The notes: generated from the letters alone by a model not told the origin. A stretch of 64,000 bases of DNA from Hymenolepis diminuta (GCA_900708905.1 CAADRB010000041.1:599601-663600), one strand, 5' to 3'. Positions 25,148 through 39,234 are shown, counted from the first letter of the stretch. A program made the numbers and translations.

Positions 25148-28100
25148 TCAAATCTCTATTTTTACAAGAGTATTTTCGATTCTCGGGGGCCAATCCTGTT
25201 CCACAGCGATTACATCCAGAGCAATGAGGTCAAGCGGGCAGTCGATTAGAGAGGAGAGACTGGGTTGAGTTCGACCGAGGTCTCCGTGAACCAACTCTTT
25301 CACGTAGGTGCCCGCTTCGCAACACAACTCCAGAAGGAAGAGCTCTTCTTTTGGATAAACACTAGCTTGTGATGCGAACTCTCGTAACTACAAAAAGAAA
25401 ATGTAATTTATAAAATAAGAAACAAGATAAATTACACATCTTTAGCCAAAACGGCAGTCCAGATCCAATGAACCAGATTTCTTGCACTCCAAGTGGTTAC
25501 AATTATTGAACGAAAGATCATGAAGCATTTGTAGACATAATGTTTTTTTCCATTTATTCAACCATTCAGGAATTTACCGAAATGACAGTGCAATCATAAA
25601 CAATAAATGTGGAGACTCAAAGCGGCAAAAAATGTTAATTTGACACCTCTTACTTAGTCCGAAAGCAATGTTTATTCGAACATTTCTGTTATGGTATTCC
25701 TTACTGCAATTAACTCCGTTATGTTAAAACATCTCTATTAGTCTCATCTATTTTATTTAGGCTTTATGAGGCAAATTCACAGAGGTGACGTGACCGAACA
25801 CTTACGCTTTATAAGTTTAATGCTTACCTTCCATCTTACATTTAATAGAGATCGAAAATGACATTAATCTATTAAGCCATTTTCAATATAATTTTTCTAT
25901 AATAATATTCCTAGCGCTTTAAACCTTTTACTATAAGCTAAAGGGCTTAATTAATTAGTCATATATTTCAGTTAATGCCCTCTACCGTAGTTACACAAAT
26001 TACCCTATAAGTTGACAATATCCAGAGTAATCCAACAATAAAAGGACAACGTTACCAGTCAACCAACAAAGTAGAACAAAGAAACATTCACTGTTAGCAA
26101 TAACATTCTGTAGTTAATGAGAAATAAATCAATGCTAGGTATCTTATTAACGTATGTCTATATGCTAAGTCTCAAGTCTGTTGAAAGGAAACATTTTCCA
26201 ACACACACTACTGGAAACAGAAAATAGCATCTTGAAACTATTAAGAAAAATACCCATGATGCCATCTCTCCGTTGACTGCTTGTAGATGAACACCAAACA
26301 CATGACCTTTACGCTAATACGGACGTGGTTATTATGACTTACAAGTATAATCTACACAATGAGGTCAAAAGTTATCAACTTCTACATCATTATATCACCA
26401 CATTGTCAATGTGACGAGAGTTAGAGAGTAAAAATACCAATTTATTCTGATCGAGTGATCTTGAACCGTTCAAACGAAACATTAAACGACTTAAAACTCT
26501 CTTCCGAGGATCAGTTAGGAGCGAAATCAGAGATCAAGGCTAATAGAGGAAGAGGCCCCATGATGTTCCAATACCAAAGGATGGTATTGGAAAACATTGT
26601 TCAATTGAAAATTAACTGATCAAGAGGGGTAGCAGAACGCGAGTTTCGAATAGGGAAACCTCAAGATTTTACTCCTCGGCCAAAAAATTTTCGAAAAAAC
26701 GCTAACTTTACATATATTGAGCACATTAGTTTAGAGAAAGATATAACATTTCATCATGAACTTTACCACAAACGGAGCATCCTTCCTCAGTACATTGCTG
26801 GTGAAGTCTGACAGTCTGAACCAGATGATGTCTCTTTTCCGGGCTATGAGTGCCCGACGATGAAGCACTCTGATAGGTGTGAGCTGTTCTATGGTAAATC
26901 GTCCAAAGGTGAGGTAGGCGACTTCTGCACCTAGATCTGCCTCGAATGTGGCCTCCCTAGGCGGCCATTGCAAATTTGACTGGGATCCTTCGGAATTGGT
27001 GGATTGTTTGGCTAATTCACGGAGACGAGTGTCGAGAAGACGGATCTTTTCAGGAGTTAGACCTCCCTGAGGACACCAACAAAGAGCTCGATATCGTTTT
27101 CGCTTCTCCACATCGCCATCTTTTAAAGAAGCTTTGGATGATGCGGCGCTAACCACCTTAAAATAAAGGATATATAGTGATCTTCAAATATCCATCCCAG
27201 TTCCGATAAGCATAGAAGTTAATATCAAGATAGAACCTATTTCAACGGAATTCCAAGAATAAAAACTAACACAAAATAGTTGCTGTTGGATAAAATAAAT
27301 TAACAATTTATTGTTAATAATTTCGGAAAATTTTCATATTTGTTAAAATGTGCTAAACTGCAGGTCGTTGCCTTCCATAATTTTGAAGCAAAGCCTACCA
27401 TTAGGGTAATTTCGTGTTATTATTGGGCTCCGAGATTTGTGGCTATTTGGGGGGCCCAATCAGGTTATAAAAACTACATTAATCGAAATTGATAACTTAC
27501 TTGCAGATCCCTAACAAAGACCCTGCCATCTGTAGATTTGTTGACAATATCGGCAAGCCACGAGAGATCATTTGCTCGATCAGAAATGACATTTCCGTCA
27601 GTAACTCGATCTCCGCATTGATCAACTTGAGACCGTAGCATCGAGCTCAGTGTTCGATTGTAGTCACTTAGCTCCAATGCGAATGGACGTCCGAGGCCAA
27701 GACACCTGTGTATATAAAATTAAAAAGTAATGTCCTTTAAAAGGCGAAATATTTTACCAGCAACAAACATATGGTGGGGAAATAGTAAACAAATGCTTCA
27801 TTTACTCAATTTTCAGTCTTCTTCTAAATTTAAATAATTGTAAGTGTAAAATAGATTTGGTTTTGTAGAGGCTGCATTTATTTTCTGACATTAGTACTAC
27901 AACTTGATTTGTTCCAACTGCCGTATTTCATAAGAATGTAACACCTATTATCTCTCATCATAAATGATTGGTTGACTCTCATTTTAACCGTATCAGATAG
28001 CGTAGCAACTTAACAATGTAAAACGAAACCCAATTCAACTTTTAAAGTACCTCACTAAATGATTTAAGTGAAACTAGTTCTCTAGTACCATTTGAAATTG

Positions 28101-31100
28101 CATGTAACTATATCAAGTTAATTAAACCTACAGCGCTTATTTTACTGGTACTTCTTGAGAGCAAGATATCGTTTGACACCTAATGTAACGACCGTTTTGA
28201 TTTGATCTCCGTATTGAAATGATAATCATCAAATTTAGTGGTCACATTGAACAACATTTTGTTGTTTAAAATGTTGGATGTATATAGAGATATACTACAT
28301 AGTAATTAACAAAACTGAAATTCATAAGAAATAATTTAAAAAATAATACAGAAGCAATAGTTACAATAATCTCAGTCGTCACAGATTACCTCACATCAAT
28401 GTCTTCCCGTCCAGAACTGACAAAGGTGAAGGTTGTGCTGGACCCGAATACAGGCGTAATCCGAGCAGAAATGAGCTCTTCCACAGATGAATCCAACTTA
28501 CGCTCACCGTCAATAAACCAAGGAGTCTGGGGGAGAACTCGACTCCACTTAGAGTAGCGTCCCGCCACTATCAGGGGTCCTGCACGCGACACTTTGACAG
28601 ATGCCAACTGGATTAGCGGTAGTTTGCGTCCCTCTGTTTTCTCTATTTCTAAACTACAAGAACAGAAAAAGGAGCTCTAAGCCAAGAAACAGTAATGGTG
28701 TGATGTCCAGACATCTGGATTACGGATACATTAAACTCTTGACCTGGTCTCCTCCACTAATGTTTACACTTGACTTCCACAGTCTAACTTGGTCCAATAT
28801 ATTAAGATGTAATTTTTATATAATTTGGATTTTTTCAAATAAAATCTAGCGTTGGATGTATTTCTTTGTTTTTTAAAAAAATATTGCTAATTAATTTATT
28901 TGATTTTACTGATCATCCAGCGTATGAAACATATAGATGATTCAGAATAGGCAAAACGTTAACGAAGAGGAACGTAGGCAATACGTACATATATAATGAA
29001 TTTACACCTTACCAGGAATGCGGAAGGACCGCACAGGATGTCTTTTTAGAAATTAGAAAAATGGGGAACGGTGAAGGTGCAGCTATTAAGACGACAAAAA
29101 AATCTTTAGGGGGAATCTTAACCAACTTAAACGTATCAGAGCAACAATATAAATCAGAGAACTTCATGATTTTGAACGTGGATATAAAGATAAAAAATTT
29201 TGGAAAACACTTTTAATCATTAAATATAACAAATATTCGATTGACTATTTATTCATTGGAGATAAGTGTTTCACATTTATCGTTTTTTCCTACACTATAA
29301 ACTGTGATTTATCTTAAGCTTAATTACATATCATATTTGAACGTTCGCATGAAATGGTTTCTATTCCAAATGGTGTATATTCATTGAGTGGAGACATCAT
29401 GTATGAAGTAGAACTCTCTGATGGGGTAATTGGATGAATTCCAACCAGATAAATGAACTATAAAACTGTCCAAGAAAATTATTTACAAGAGCAATAACCC
29501 CCCTTTATTCCTACCATTCAGACACACAGATGTATTGCTTGGGAGTCTTGCAGTAAGGAAGAAATCAAATTAAAATGTAGAGACCAGAATTTAATCTTAT
29601 TTATTACTCAGTTAAAAGTAAACAACGCGTATTGGAATCTCCATTTATGTGGAGTATTTTTAAAGGTAGCCATCAGTTTCCTTTAGAAATGAATACATTT
29701 CCCCTCAAAAGTACCTGAAAATAAATGAGTCTATATCTTAAAATATCTGATTTCTTATAAGTAAAGAATAAAATACTCTTGACATTTTGAAGACTTGAAC
29801 CACTCATAAATAAGGCATTTGAAGTCATTAAAGCTCGTTGTGCTGATAGCAAAATGATCTCTTCTGTTATGTAGAAGCGGTTTAATTTTCTGTGAACATT
29901 CAAGTACAATTTGAAGTAATACAGTTTAACTGAAAAGTCATTCAATAAATTGAACCAAAGCCATTAATGAAAGTTTTAACATAAATAAAGGGAACTTGGA
30001 TATACAGAAACGACATTCTACCCCTTTAATAAATAGCGCCTCCAAAAGCCTTTTAAATGAAACATAATATGTATATACACTTTTCGAATTAAATTTATTA
30101 TAAACACAACGAGTTGGACAGAGAAACAGACAACTTTGAAGGATTACCAAAAATTGCTCAAATAATTTTATTGATCAATATTAATTTAACTCGTTTTGAT
30201 AAAAAAATCACTTTTACATTTATTCATTTGCTTGATTTATTTTCACACAGTCTTTTACCCATCAACACCAACGAAACTTCGGTTACAAGATTTGTGGTGC
30301 AGACGCTCGATTTTCGTGCTCTCCATCTTCATTCACCTTTTAATTCGTCCCGTTACTTTTGTCACCGTCNNNNNNNNNNNNNNNNNNNNNNNNNNNNNTC
30401 TCTCTCACTCTATCCAACTCTCTCGAATTTTTTCGTTGCTGGTCAATAAATTCTGTTCTTAATTTCTGAAAACTGATTGCTTGCTGTTAGTGGTAACCGT
30501 TAAAATCAATTGTTATCTCCATCAATTTTCAATATTATATATATTTGAGGAAGAAGAGATTAAAATGGGAGAATTTTATCCCTGAAAATCAACGCTTCTA
30601 GAGTTAGAACTGCGACTCTTTGTTCTTAAATTCTTTGTGGCAAACTTTTAGAAGGTGTCTAGTTCGGTTCGAGCTAACCCTTGAAAGTTATGGGTGAAAG
30701 AACTTTATTAAATGTTTTTTTTTCATGAAAAAGGGTTCGAAACCATTTACATTTTGATAATCATGTATTTCATAAACTGTTCTTATTTATTTGATAGGCG
30801 AGGAAAGTGCACTTCTGAACCTATATAAGTTTAGAAGGTTGAGCTTCGACATCTATCTCATCTCTATAGCTAAATATAGCTATTGGTGTGATCAACATAT
30901 AATTTATTATAATTCTTAAAATAATGCGTGTTTTATTATTGGAATTCACTCTAGTGAACTGCGTTATGTTTAGAAGTGACTTGGACACGGTCAACTAGTC
31001 GCTCTTGGATAATAGAGAAAGTATAAAAACCTTACGTGACATTCTACTAAGGGATCAAATCTTGAAATTGGAACATTATGTCATGACACTTTGAAATATG

Positions 31101-34100
31101 GTAATTAAGTTAAACGTGGACAGCCTGATGAGGTAGGAGCCTTTCAATGCCCAGACTTCATTTTCTACTTCAATTTACTCACCTAACTGTAGTCTTCGTT
31201 AAACCATATTATCATTCAGTCATGATAGTGGATAGTAATAAAACAATAAACTTTCGCATATATGAATTCATAAAATATAGTCTATTTAAAGACATTATAA
31301 ATATAAGTCCTTTTCAACTTAGCTTATGAAGGAATGTTATAAAAGAACATAAACCTCTACAACCGTCTTTATGAACAAAGGTTAAGAAAGGAACAGTTAT
31401 CTTTTAAAGTGATTTATTTTTGGGGCCTAGGTTTGGGCAGAAAATAAATGACAACTCGGCTGACACACCAAAAACGTTAGCATGACTATTAAAATGTGGA
31501 TGTTTATGAAGAACGCAGCAGAATAATCCAAGAAAGTGGGAATAAAATTATCCATATAAAAAAAAAGAATTGAAGTGGCAAGACCGATCACCATGCTTTA
31601 GCAACTGATCGATAAGCACTGAATAACTTGGGTAATAATTGACTCAACAATCCAAGGGACAAAGAATCTTTAACTTTATTTATTTATTGTCAATCAATTT
31701 CAGTTACTTGCTCACAATGAAAAATGGTAAAATCTTTCTGTCTTGCTGTGGGCTATATTGTAGTAATCTATGTCGTCTTAGCTATGCCTAAGCTCTGATG
31801 TTCAAATGGAGTCTAAATAGAAATGATAATTGGTTCGTATTTGCCAGAGATAAACAAGATTTATGTCTAAAGGTGCACATCCAAGAGTTTTGAACATTAT
31901 AATGTTATTATTATTCTTATAAACCGCGATAATTCATCTAGTTTAGGATATTTGTAACCATTTTAAGTACTCATCTTAACATAATCGGATTTGTAGATTT
32001 TCATATTTATGTGAGAACAAATTCTCTTATGTTTACTATTCTGGTAAAGACCGATTTTCATGCCTTTATTAGTTAATAAATGATTAACTGGGTACTGTAC
32101 CATGTCAGAATTTCCAGCATAAGATTTTATCTATTTGATCGAAATAGAGTTTAAATACAACAAAATACCATGCCATTAAATAAATAAGTTCGGCTATCAC
32201 TTTTAATCAAAGCCCTTGTTACGGCGTGTGATTAGTGCACCCAACGGTTACAAGGAATGTCCGAGTATCAACTTGATAACCAGAAAATTTGGAATGGAAG
32301 AGATCTAATAAGTGCATTGCGGCAAAAGATTAGAACTCACTGGAATGTGTAAAGTATTTAGCTCCTGACCGTACAGTCTGAGATGACTAAGCTACAATTT
32401 ACTTAACGTTAGGAGATCAAAGAGTAACAGAAAATGTCTATACGATTAAATTAAGAATAGAAAAATTCAATGGCAATAAAAAGCCGATAGTGTAGGGGTG
32501 CCTCCAGATTAAAGATCACTGTCGAATTTTTTTACCACAGAATATTAACAGATAGTTAACCTAGATTGAGGTCAACTAATTTGTCGCCGTTAGCTTGATG
32601 AGTGAGATTATCTATACTTTCACATAACTTAAGAAAAAAAATCTACTTTAAAAACATTGTGTTTCAAGAAATAGTTCACCAATAATCTTTCTATCTAAGT
32701 AGAGGAATTAGTTTTACAAATTTCTTGACATGTTTCATAGCTCAGTTATCATAATATAATCATTTAGATGTTTGAATTTCTGCTTTTCAAGACTTTTAGT
32801 TCTTTCAATAACATTTCCTTCGGTCGATATTTTTATCCGCTCTTCTTCGTAAATATAGCGAGAGAAATGTATCCCTTATTACAGTAAACTGACAAGATCT
32901 AGTATGTAGACCGACTAAATACAGCTTTAGCCAAATCTTTCAAAAAATACCACCAGGATAAATAATCTGTCTCTAAATACCAGATGCAAGAGAGTATAGT
33001 GAAAAAATCCTTTTCTGTAGACGATATTTAAAAGCCAAACTAACAAGTAGTAGGAGTTGGTATATTCGAAACACTAAAAAATAAAGGCTAAAAGAGTTGG
33101 AGTTAATGCTATAACACGAATTAGTAGTTTGTTGAAATTAATTGAATATTAAAGAAATTTCCAAAAAATCTACAGCGGAATCAATTTTTTATAGACTGTG
33201 AGACAGAAGAAACGATCCGATGTGCGAAGCAATCCAGCTTTTTCTAGTCCTTTGGAATGAATGTTTGAAAAAGTGGATGAAATTATGGCAAATTCGTTGC
33301 CCACTGTTACAGAGGAAAGCGGCAATTTTCTGTTTGATACGCCTTATTTCCCACCTCGCTATATACTATCTCATCTTTGTCGACCTCTTATTTGACCCAA
33401 TTTCGATTCGTTAAAATGACTTTGGGAGAGTTATCTACCTGTTCATCTCTGTAAGAATATAAGAGTATGCTTAAAACATCATCATCCTGCTTTCTCGGGC
33501 TTTGAAAGGAAATTTGAGTGGTAAGACCAACCATCCTAATTAAAAACATGTCAATAAGCACTATACACCGTGAACAAGAATTTCCCCAGTAATCCAAGAT
33601 AGGAGTTATGAAAGTTGTAGTGAATCAATCACTACAACTTGATTCCAAAAATCAATTCAAGTAAGGCTTTTATAATACCTTGACTTGACAATCCGCTTAC
33701 TTTGACCTTTATAGGATCTTACGTTCACCGATTTTAGTTGCTTTTCCAAGAAAAAAACTGTAATTTTTTCGCCTTGATGTGGGTTACAATAATAATGGTA
33801 GGGGTCATAAGAGATTTTACAAACAGGTATTTCTACTGAATTTTTATTATGGTAAAATAAATAATTAAGTCAAATAGAGACAATTAATAAATGAAGTGGC
33901 ACTAAAACTGTACTGAAGAAGGAAATGGAGTCATGATCAAATATTCTAAACTTGCCCAACATTCAGATGCATGATTTCTTCTGCATTCAAACGAATCGGA
34001 ACGTTTCCTTGAAATACCCAATTGAGAAAATACAACTTAGTAAATATTACTCCATGAAAATAGACATTACTGTAATTTTCGCCCTATAGCCATCTAAACT

Positions 34101-37007
34101 AAGCCTTAATCAAAGTAAATCCTCTCAACCACCTCAAGAAAGGAAGATCTGAAGGACAAAGAGGCACATTTAAGGGCCCAATTTACACAGTTCGCATTCC
34201 TCTTTAATCATTGCATATGTATTATTGAAGGTAATGTAACGTAATTCTAGCCAACAGTTCCAAAATATCCACCAAAAAAGCAGTAAAGGGGAGAATAGAG
34301 GACAAATTTAAAGATGCTAGAGCTAGAATTGAATGCACAAGATTATTAGTGCAGATAAACAAATCGATAATTAAACGTTACTTTCAAAATAAAGGAAAAG
34401 AAAACATAAAACGGAATGTTAAAATCGTCAAGGAAAAAAATATTTAATATTTTGCATACTCTTAATTTCTCCTTGACACTATATATCCCCCTTTTCAACT
34501 CCTAATTAGATGGGAACAATAACTGATCAATTTATTTTGATCAAATGATTCTAAATAAGTAAAATCAACGCGTTGAAAGTTCAACGGATATCCATTACAA
34601 CAATCAACTCCCGGCCAATCAATTACTATTAATATTATGAAAATAAACTGATAATACACTTACTTGATTACGTCCTCCAGAAATTGTTCATCAGTGAGAA
34701 GACTGATTAGTTTCTTGAGAGCAGTACGTGAGACAAGAGCTCGATGCGGAGATGGTGTTCCAGAACCTTCTTCCACCGTCTCACACTCTGCCAGACGTCT
34801 GCGTCGTTTAGCCGCACGTCTACGAGCATCAGGGCCAGAACAAAGTTGGGCGTTGTACTTGCTTGGTTGAGAGTGCTTTTTCAGAGCCCCAACAAGACGC
34901 GAACAATCATCAGATTCATCTGTCACGACCGGAAGCTCAAAACTAACTAGAAGATTTATCTGTTCCGTGGCGGGATCAAACCATGAAGGCGCAGTATTGA
35001 AATTGGAAAACAGAGGTGTCTGGGAAATCGATTCCTTCTGACAGTGGATAATGGCAATTGGGGTAAATTTCATCGGCATGATTTCAATACTCTGAGAGAA
35101 AGAGTTGACTTACTTTAAATAGTTCTGACAAACGTTCATTGATTAGATTGCGAAAGACAATTTTTGCCGAGACAGCTTCTTCTTCTAGAATGTTGATTAA
35201 TTCGATGGATTTTGGATCTCTGCACTGGTCCCGCAAGTAGACCCAGAAGGCATGATCTCGAAGCGCCAAGTTGACTGGTTCTGATACCTATATAGAAACA
35301 CTTTATTAATTTTTAAAAAATGAAAATCAAACAGTTTTATCAACGAACGCCTGATCCTTGATCGCATTCTTATGTATAGATAAATCACACCGATGATACG
35401 AATTCAGAGTTTTTCGACAGAAAGATCACTCTTACTGTTTTGTTTTCTATACACACTCCATAAGCTTGGATAAAGCCACATGTATTAACCCCTTAAGAAC
35501 GCAAGTAAGTGTACTATATAAAAATGACTGACCCACTTATAACTAAGTGAATTTTTTATTTGTAGAATGCATTAAAGATTTCTATCAACCTTAAGCGCAG
35601 TGTAAACTCATATTTGCAGCCACTGTGTAGGCATCCTTAGCATAAACGCGGGGAGAAGTAAATAATTCTACGAGGAATGAACTTTAAGATAGTAAATAAC
35701 AGAAGGTTGACTTAGAACCATTAAATTCAAAGGAGTTAGATGATAAAAATCAAAGCCGACTCGCGTAAACAACTTCTCATTTGTATTCCCCCACCCCCGT
35801 TTTGTCCTATATTTTTGTCAGCATCACCCTTTGTTCTACCTCTGCATATATGAACACATTTCTATCCTCCCTTCTAATAAACAGTCAAACAATGACAAAC
35901 AGACCAATCTCAACTTTTACAGTTAGCAGTTTAATACCGGGGACATCCCAATGCTAATCGTTTGGCGCAACAATACCAAGATAGCATCGATAAAGATAGG
36001 ATACATCACAAACCACTTTCAATATTACTGATTATGGAATAATTAAAAGCTCTACTGACGTATTTCTGAACTCCAATCTAGGTAACCTGTGGATTGCAGT
36101 TATCCTAATTTGTAACTGGCTCATTAACGCTGATGAATCCATGACAAGCACAAGTAGTGCTCAAGATTAGACAAACAATCAACAATCGGAACGTTCAACG
36201 CATTCATGTTAATGTAAACAAAGAAGTAGTCGAGCTCGGATACCTTCACCATCAATCGTTCAATCTCGCCTCATTCACATCCCCGAATCCAGGCAGGTCG
36301 CTAGAACTGAAGCTGTTATTGTAGATAAGGGTTTTAAGCGATAAGAGCTACTTCAACCCACACTATTACAAATAGACTGAAAATTACCAATTATAATTCA
36401 ACAAGTATACCTTTGAGACGGCTACGGGATATAAGCATTTGAGGCCTTCCTTGACTTAAATATAATCAACAAAGTTTTCTAAATATAAATGTCAACTCAT
36501 CCTAATTTTAGCTTAATTAGGTTGACATTGAGGCATAAATTATCGATTAATAAAAGTGTTTTAATTTACAGTTAAACACATACAGAGCTCTTAATACTAC
36601 TGTGGAAAAATAGAAACATAATCGGGAAAATCCATGAATGAAGCTTTTAACAACTACTGTTTTTTAATATAGTCAAAAGATATTAACAATTTAATTACTA
36701 ATTAGCATTCACCCTAACTTACATTTAACTGAAAAGTGGAAAAATCGATCCCTGATTCCCTGACCTTCTTAGCAATCTCTGAGAGAACCGCAACTGCTGT
36801 ATCATTAGAGATAAAGAGATCGCAAAGTCCAAGGCAAAGTGAACAAATAGCCGTGTTGTCATTACCAGCAGCTTTCGAAACGCTCTCCATAAGAGTCGGG
36901 GGAAATCCAAAGCAATGGAAAGAAGAACCGTGAAGCAGTCTGTGTCGACAGGGAAGGCAAAGTTGGAGACGGTCCACAATTTCATTTATGATGCTTGATT
37001 CAGTCAT
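25148..37007 (-). CDS. PUS10: tRNA pseudouridine synthase PUS10
   Basis: Seven exons: 37007-36723, 35287-35114, 35091-34664, 28653-28390, 27705-27501, 27156-26767 and 25387-25148. Splice phases agree throughout, giving 661 residues (643 if exon 3 starts at 35037). PUS10 isomerises uridine in the tRNA T-arm. The N-terminal part has paired Cys motifs (CLPC at 17-20, CSLCLGLC near 55) for the zinc site. Exons 2-3 correspond to the accessory THUMP-containing region. The catalytic half starts at LIVAGRYSKWSRVLPQTPW and FIDGERKLDSSVEELI, followed by SGREDIDVR, which carries the expected catalytic Asp, then GRPFALEL, LTPIRVLHRRALIARKR and EAGTYVKELVHGDLGRTQP near the end. The protein is longer than recalled human PUS10 because of an Arg/Lys-rich insert in exon 3. 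The ATG directly follows a 3' splice site, so an upstream non-coding exon or trans-spliced leader is likely. Confidence 0.95.
25388..26766 (-). other. Intron 6 of PUS10
   Basis: 1,379 nt bounded by donor GTAAAG and acceptor TTTTTGTAG. No other feature seen. Confidence 0.75.
28654..34663 (-). other. 6-kb intron 3 of PUS10
   Basis: Bounded by donor GTAAGT (34663) and acceptor CTTGTAG (28654). It splits an Asn codon two plus one, which confirms that the distant exons belong together. It contains a 29-N gap at 30370-30398 beside a CT-rich stretch. No nested gene or convincing repeat is seen. Confidence 0.8.
30370..30398. other. Assembly gap, 29 N
   Basis: Run of N inside PUS10 intron 3. The following bases are TCTCTCTCACTC, so a low-complexity tract probably stopped the assembly. 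Confidence 0.95.
35288..36722 (-). other. Intron 1 of PUS10
   Basis: 1,435 nt between GTAAGT (36722) and CTATATAG (35288). Nothing recognisable inside. Confidence 0.75.
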
Positions 37008-37586
37008 CTAAATTAAAAGAAGAGAAATAATGTTTAAATAATGTACTATAATTTATACCCACACTATAACTTTTTATATATTTTCTAGGGAATTAACAAG
37101 TATTAAAACGATTAAGCAGTTAGGGCTCTTAATGGCATTATTTGTGCCGTCAGAAATAAGTAATGAAATAGGGCAATAAACCTATGAAAAGAAAATCAAT
37201 AATACAAATAATTACTATAGTGGGTTAAGAAATCTAATAGAATCAAAGCAAATGAGTCATCAAATTAGGTCGAAATAATTTTAGAAATTGTTTAACTAAA
37301 TACGCTACTGATTTTAGAGTTACATAAACATTTAATTAGCCTGAACACTAGTCCATGAATCAAATAAAAGCAAGCATTAAGCTAGAAAGCGCACAAAAGT
37401 GAAGAAAGGACACGAATTGATAAAAATACGAATTTATTTGACGACACGATCAAGCCTGCAACAAAGATGCACGATAAAATGCAGCGCTAAGATTGTAAAG
37501 AGAATCTGATAAAACAAGGAAAAATTAGCCGATTCTTCGGATCTCTCTGAAAGACGTTGTACGAATAGAAGTAGCAGGAATTCACT
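37008..37586. other. Gap between PUS10 start and PCGF stop
   Basis: Both neighbours run leftwards. This holds the PUS10 5' flank (acceptor-like TTTAATTTAG abutting its ATG) and the PCGF 3' UTR, with an AATAAA on the minus strand at 37438-37433. Confidence 0.55.
37433..37438 (-). terminator. Candidate poly(A) signal of PCGF
   Basis: AATAAA on the minus strand about 150 nt downstream of the PCGF stop codon. Confidence 0.45.
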
Positions 37587-38608
37587 CTATATAGACAACC
37601 GCTTTCGTTTCTTAGAAGAAGGAGAAGCTTGAGGTGATAAAGATTGAGCCTGTGGACTACCCCACCAGACTGATTGGCTATCAGAAAATCGATAAAGCAG
37701 AGGAAGAACGCGATGATGCGTCGGCCAGGCGTAGAGAAATGCAAGTTCTCTTAAACTATGAGCAGGTTCCAGGTATTCACCATCTAAAAAAATTTCCACA
37801 GTCCACGAATTTGGCGATGGGGTATTGTAATGTTTAGCAAGGAGGAATCGCTGCAAATGAGCTATAGTACAAACAGCGGGACAAAGGAGATAAAGAGTGG
37901 GATAGAAGGGTTGACTAAATGTTGAGTTTGAGGTAGATGATGCAGGAGAGGGAGGAAGATAAAGAGGCTCAAGAGAGAGACTGACATTGTCTGTTGTGTC
38001 AATAAGACAAGAAATTGATGTTTCGGGAGGAAAGGATTTTACATTCCGGCATTTCGAAACTCGTTTAGGATTTAAACTCCTCGACAATGAACGAGTAGCC
38101 AGAGGTGTCGGGGTGGAGGATAAGACTGCTATAAAAGACCAAAAAATCCATAATCCTTCATCTCAAATTTAAGTGTTCAATATCAAAATTTCATACCTGG
38201 AGGTCCATTATCGTTTGACCCACTGTCGTCAGCATCTTGCAATTCCTTGCAAGAAAGTCGAACTTCTCGTACGACTTTGGAGGGATTTTTCATGTAGCGT
38301 TTGTGAAACTCGGAGACTCTATCGATTTCAACTTTAAGAAGTCCGGGAACGAGTTTATAGACAACGCGTTGTAGTGTAACATCGGGTCGTAGGGCATCAC
38401 AACTTGTTGAGGAGCTGCCCTCTTTTATGAGAGTTTGACAGAGAGGACAGACATTGTTGTGTTCAGAGATGTATTTCAAAATGCAGCTGCGGCAGAATGC
38501 GTGAATGCAGTTTGTGAGAACTGTTGCGTCGATTAAATATCCTCCGCATAGACCGCAAATCAAATGACCATTTAGAAGTGAGAGTTTAATTTTCTTCGAG
38601 TCAGACAT
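37587..38608 (-). CDS. Polycomb group RING finger protein (PCGF/BMI1-like)
   Basis: Two exons, 38608-38197 and 38128-37587, with a 68-nt GT-AG intron, give 317 residues. PCGF proteins pair with RING1 in Polycomb repressive complex 1, which ubiquitinates histone H2A. The N-terminus has a complete C3HC4 RING: Cys18, 21, 34, His36, Cys39, 42, 54 and 57 (HAFCRSC, CPLC). It is followed by DVTLQRVVYKLVPGL, typical after a PCGF RING. A Ser/Pro-rich linker (about 140-210) leads to a RAWUL ubiquitin-like domain at about 214-287 (YLLCPAVCTIAHLQRFL, then HRVLPLLYRF). The tail KKRKRLSI looks like a nuclear signal. Which PCGF paralogue it represents cannot be told by eye. It is divergent to RFC3, with 626 bp between start codons. 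Confidence 0.92.
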
Positions 38609-39234
38609 TACTCTGCAATTCTAGATTGTAAGGTGCAGGAGTGAGCTAAAATGAACCATAATTAAATAATGGAACAAAATATACGCCAAAGAAATTGAAA
38701 AATTATAAGCCTAGCATAAATCATTACAAAAGGAAGTTCACATTAGAAAAATAACGAAATAGCAAAGTATTTCAAGCATTTTATGAATATTTACCTAATT
38801 TTGAGTAAAATGCGACGAATAAAATGTACCATCGTACCAACTAGACACTGACCGAGAAATCATTACACGCAGTATTTCCAGTGGAATACTAAACAAAGTA
38901 TATTAAGTCCAGCAATAAAATTTAATATATGGAACATTTGCAAAGAACTTGCATGTTCAGCTATTCAAGAATTTTGAAATAGATAATGTGTTAGGAATAT
39001 ACAAAGCGCTTTATCAAATTTATGTTTATGCAAGTTGTATTATACAAAATCTTTCAGATGATATGAAAAAATATTATTTCAGTTAATAAAATCTTAAAAT
39101 TTCTTAGATATAATGAATCAACCCCTCATTTTTATTCAACCTATTTTAACTAATTTATCCGTAGGTAACTCAAGGATTGGTAGAATTTAACGCACTACTT
39201 TGATTGTTTGGATATTTCTCAGAGATTTGTCAAA
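38609..39234. promoter_or_regulatory. Divergent upstream region PCGF / RFC3
   Basis: 626 bp between the two start codons, AT-rich and without coding sequence. An acceptor-like ATTTCTCAG lies 15 nt before the RFC3 ATG, and ATTGCAG 4 nt before the PCGF ATG, so both mRNAs may be spliced or trans-spliced just upstream of translation. Confidence 0.4.
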
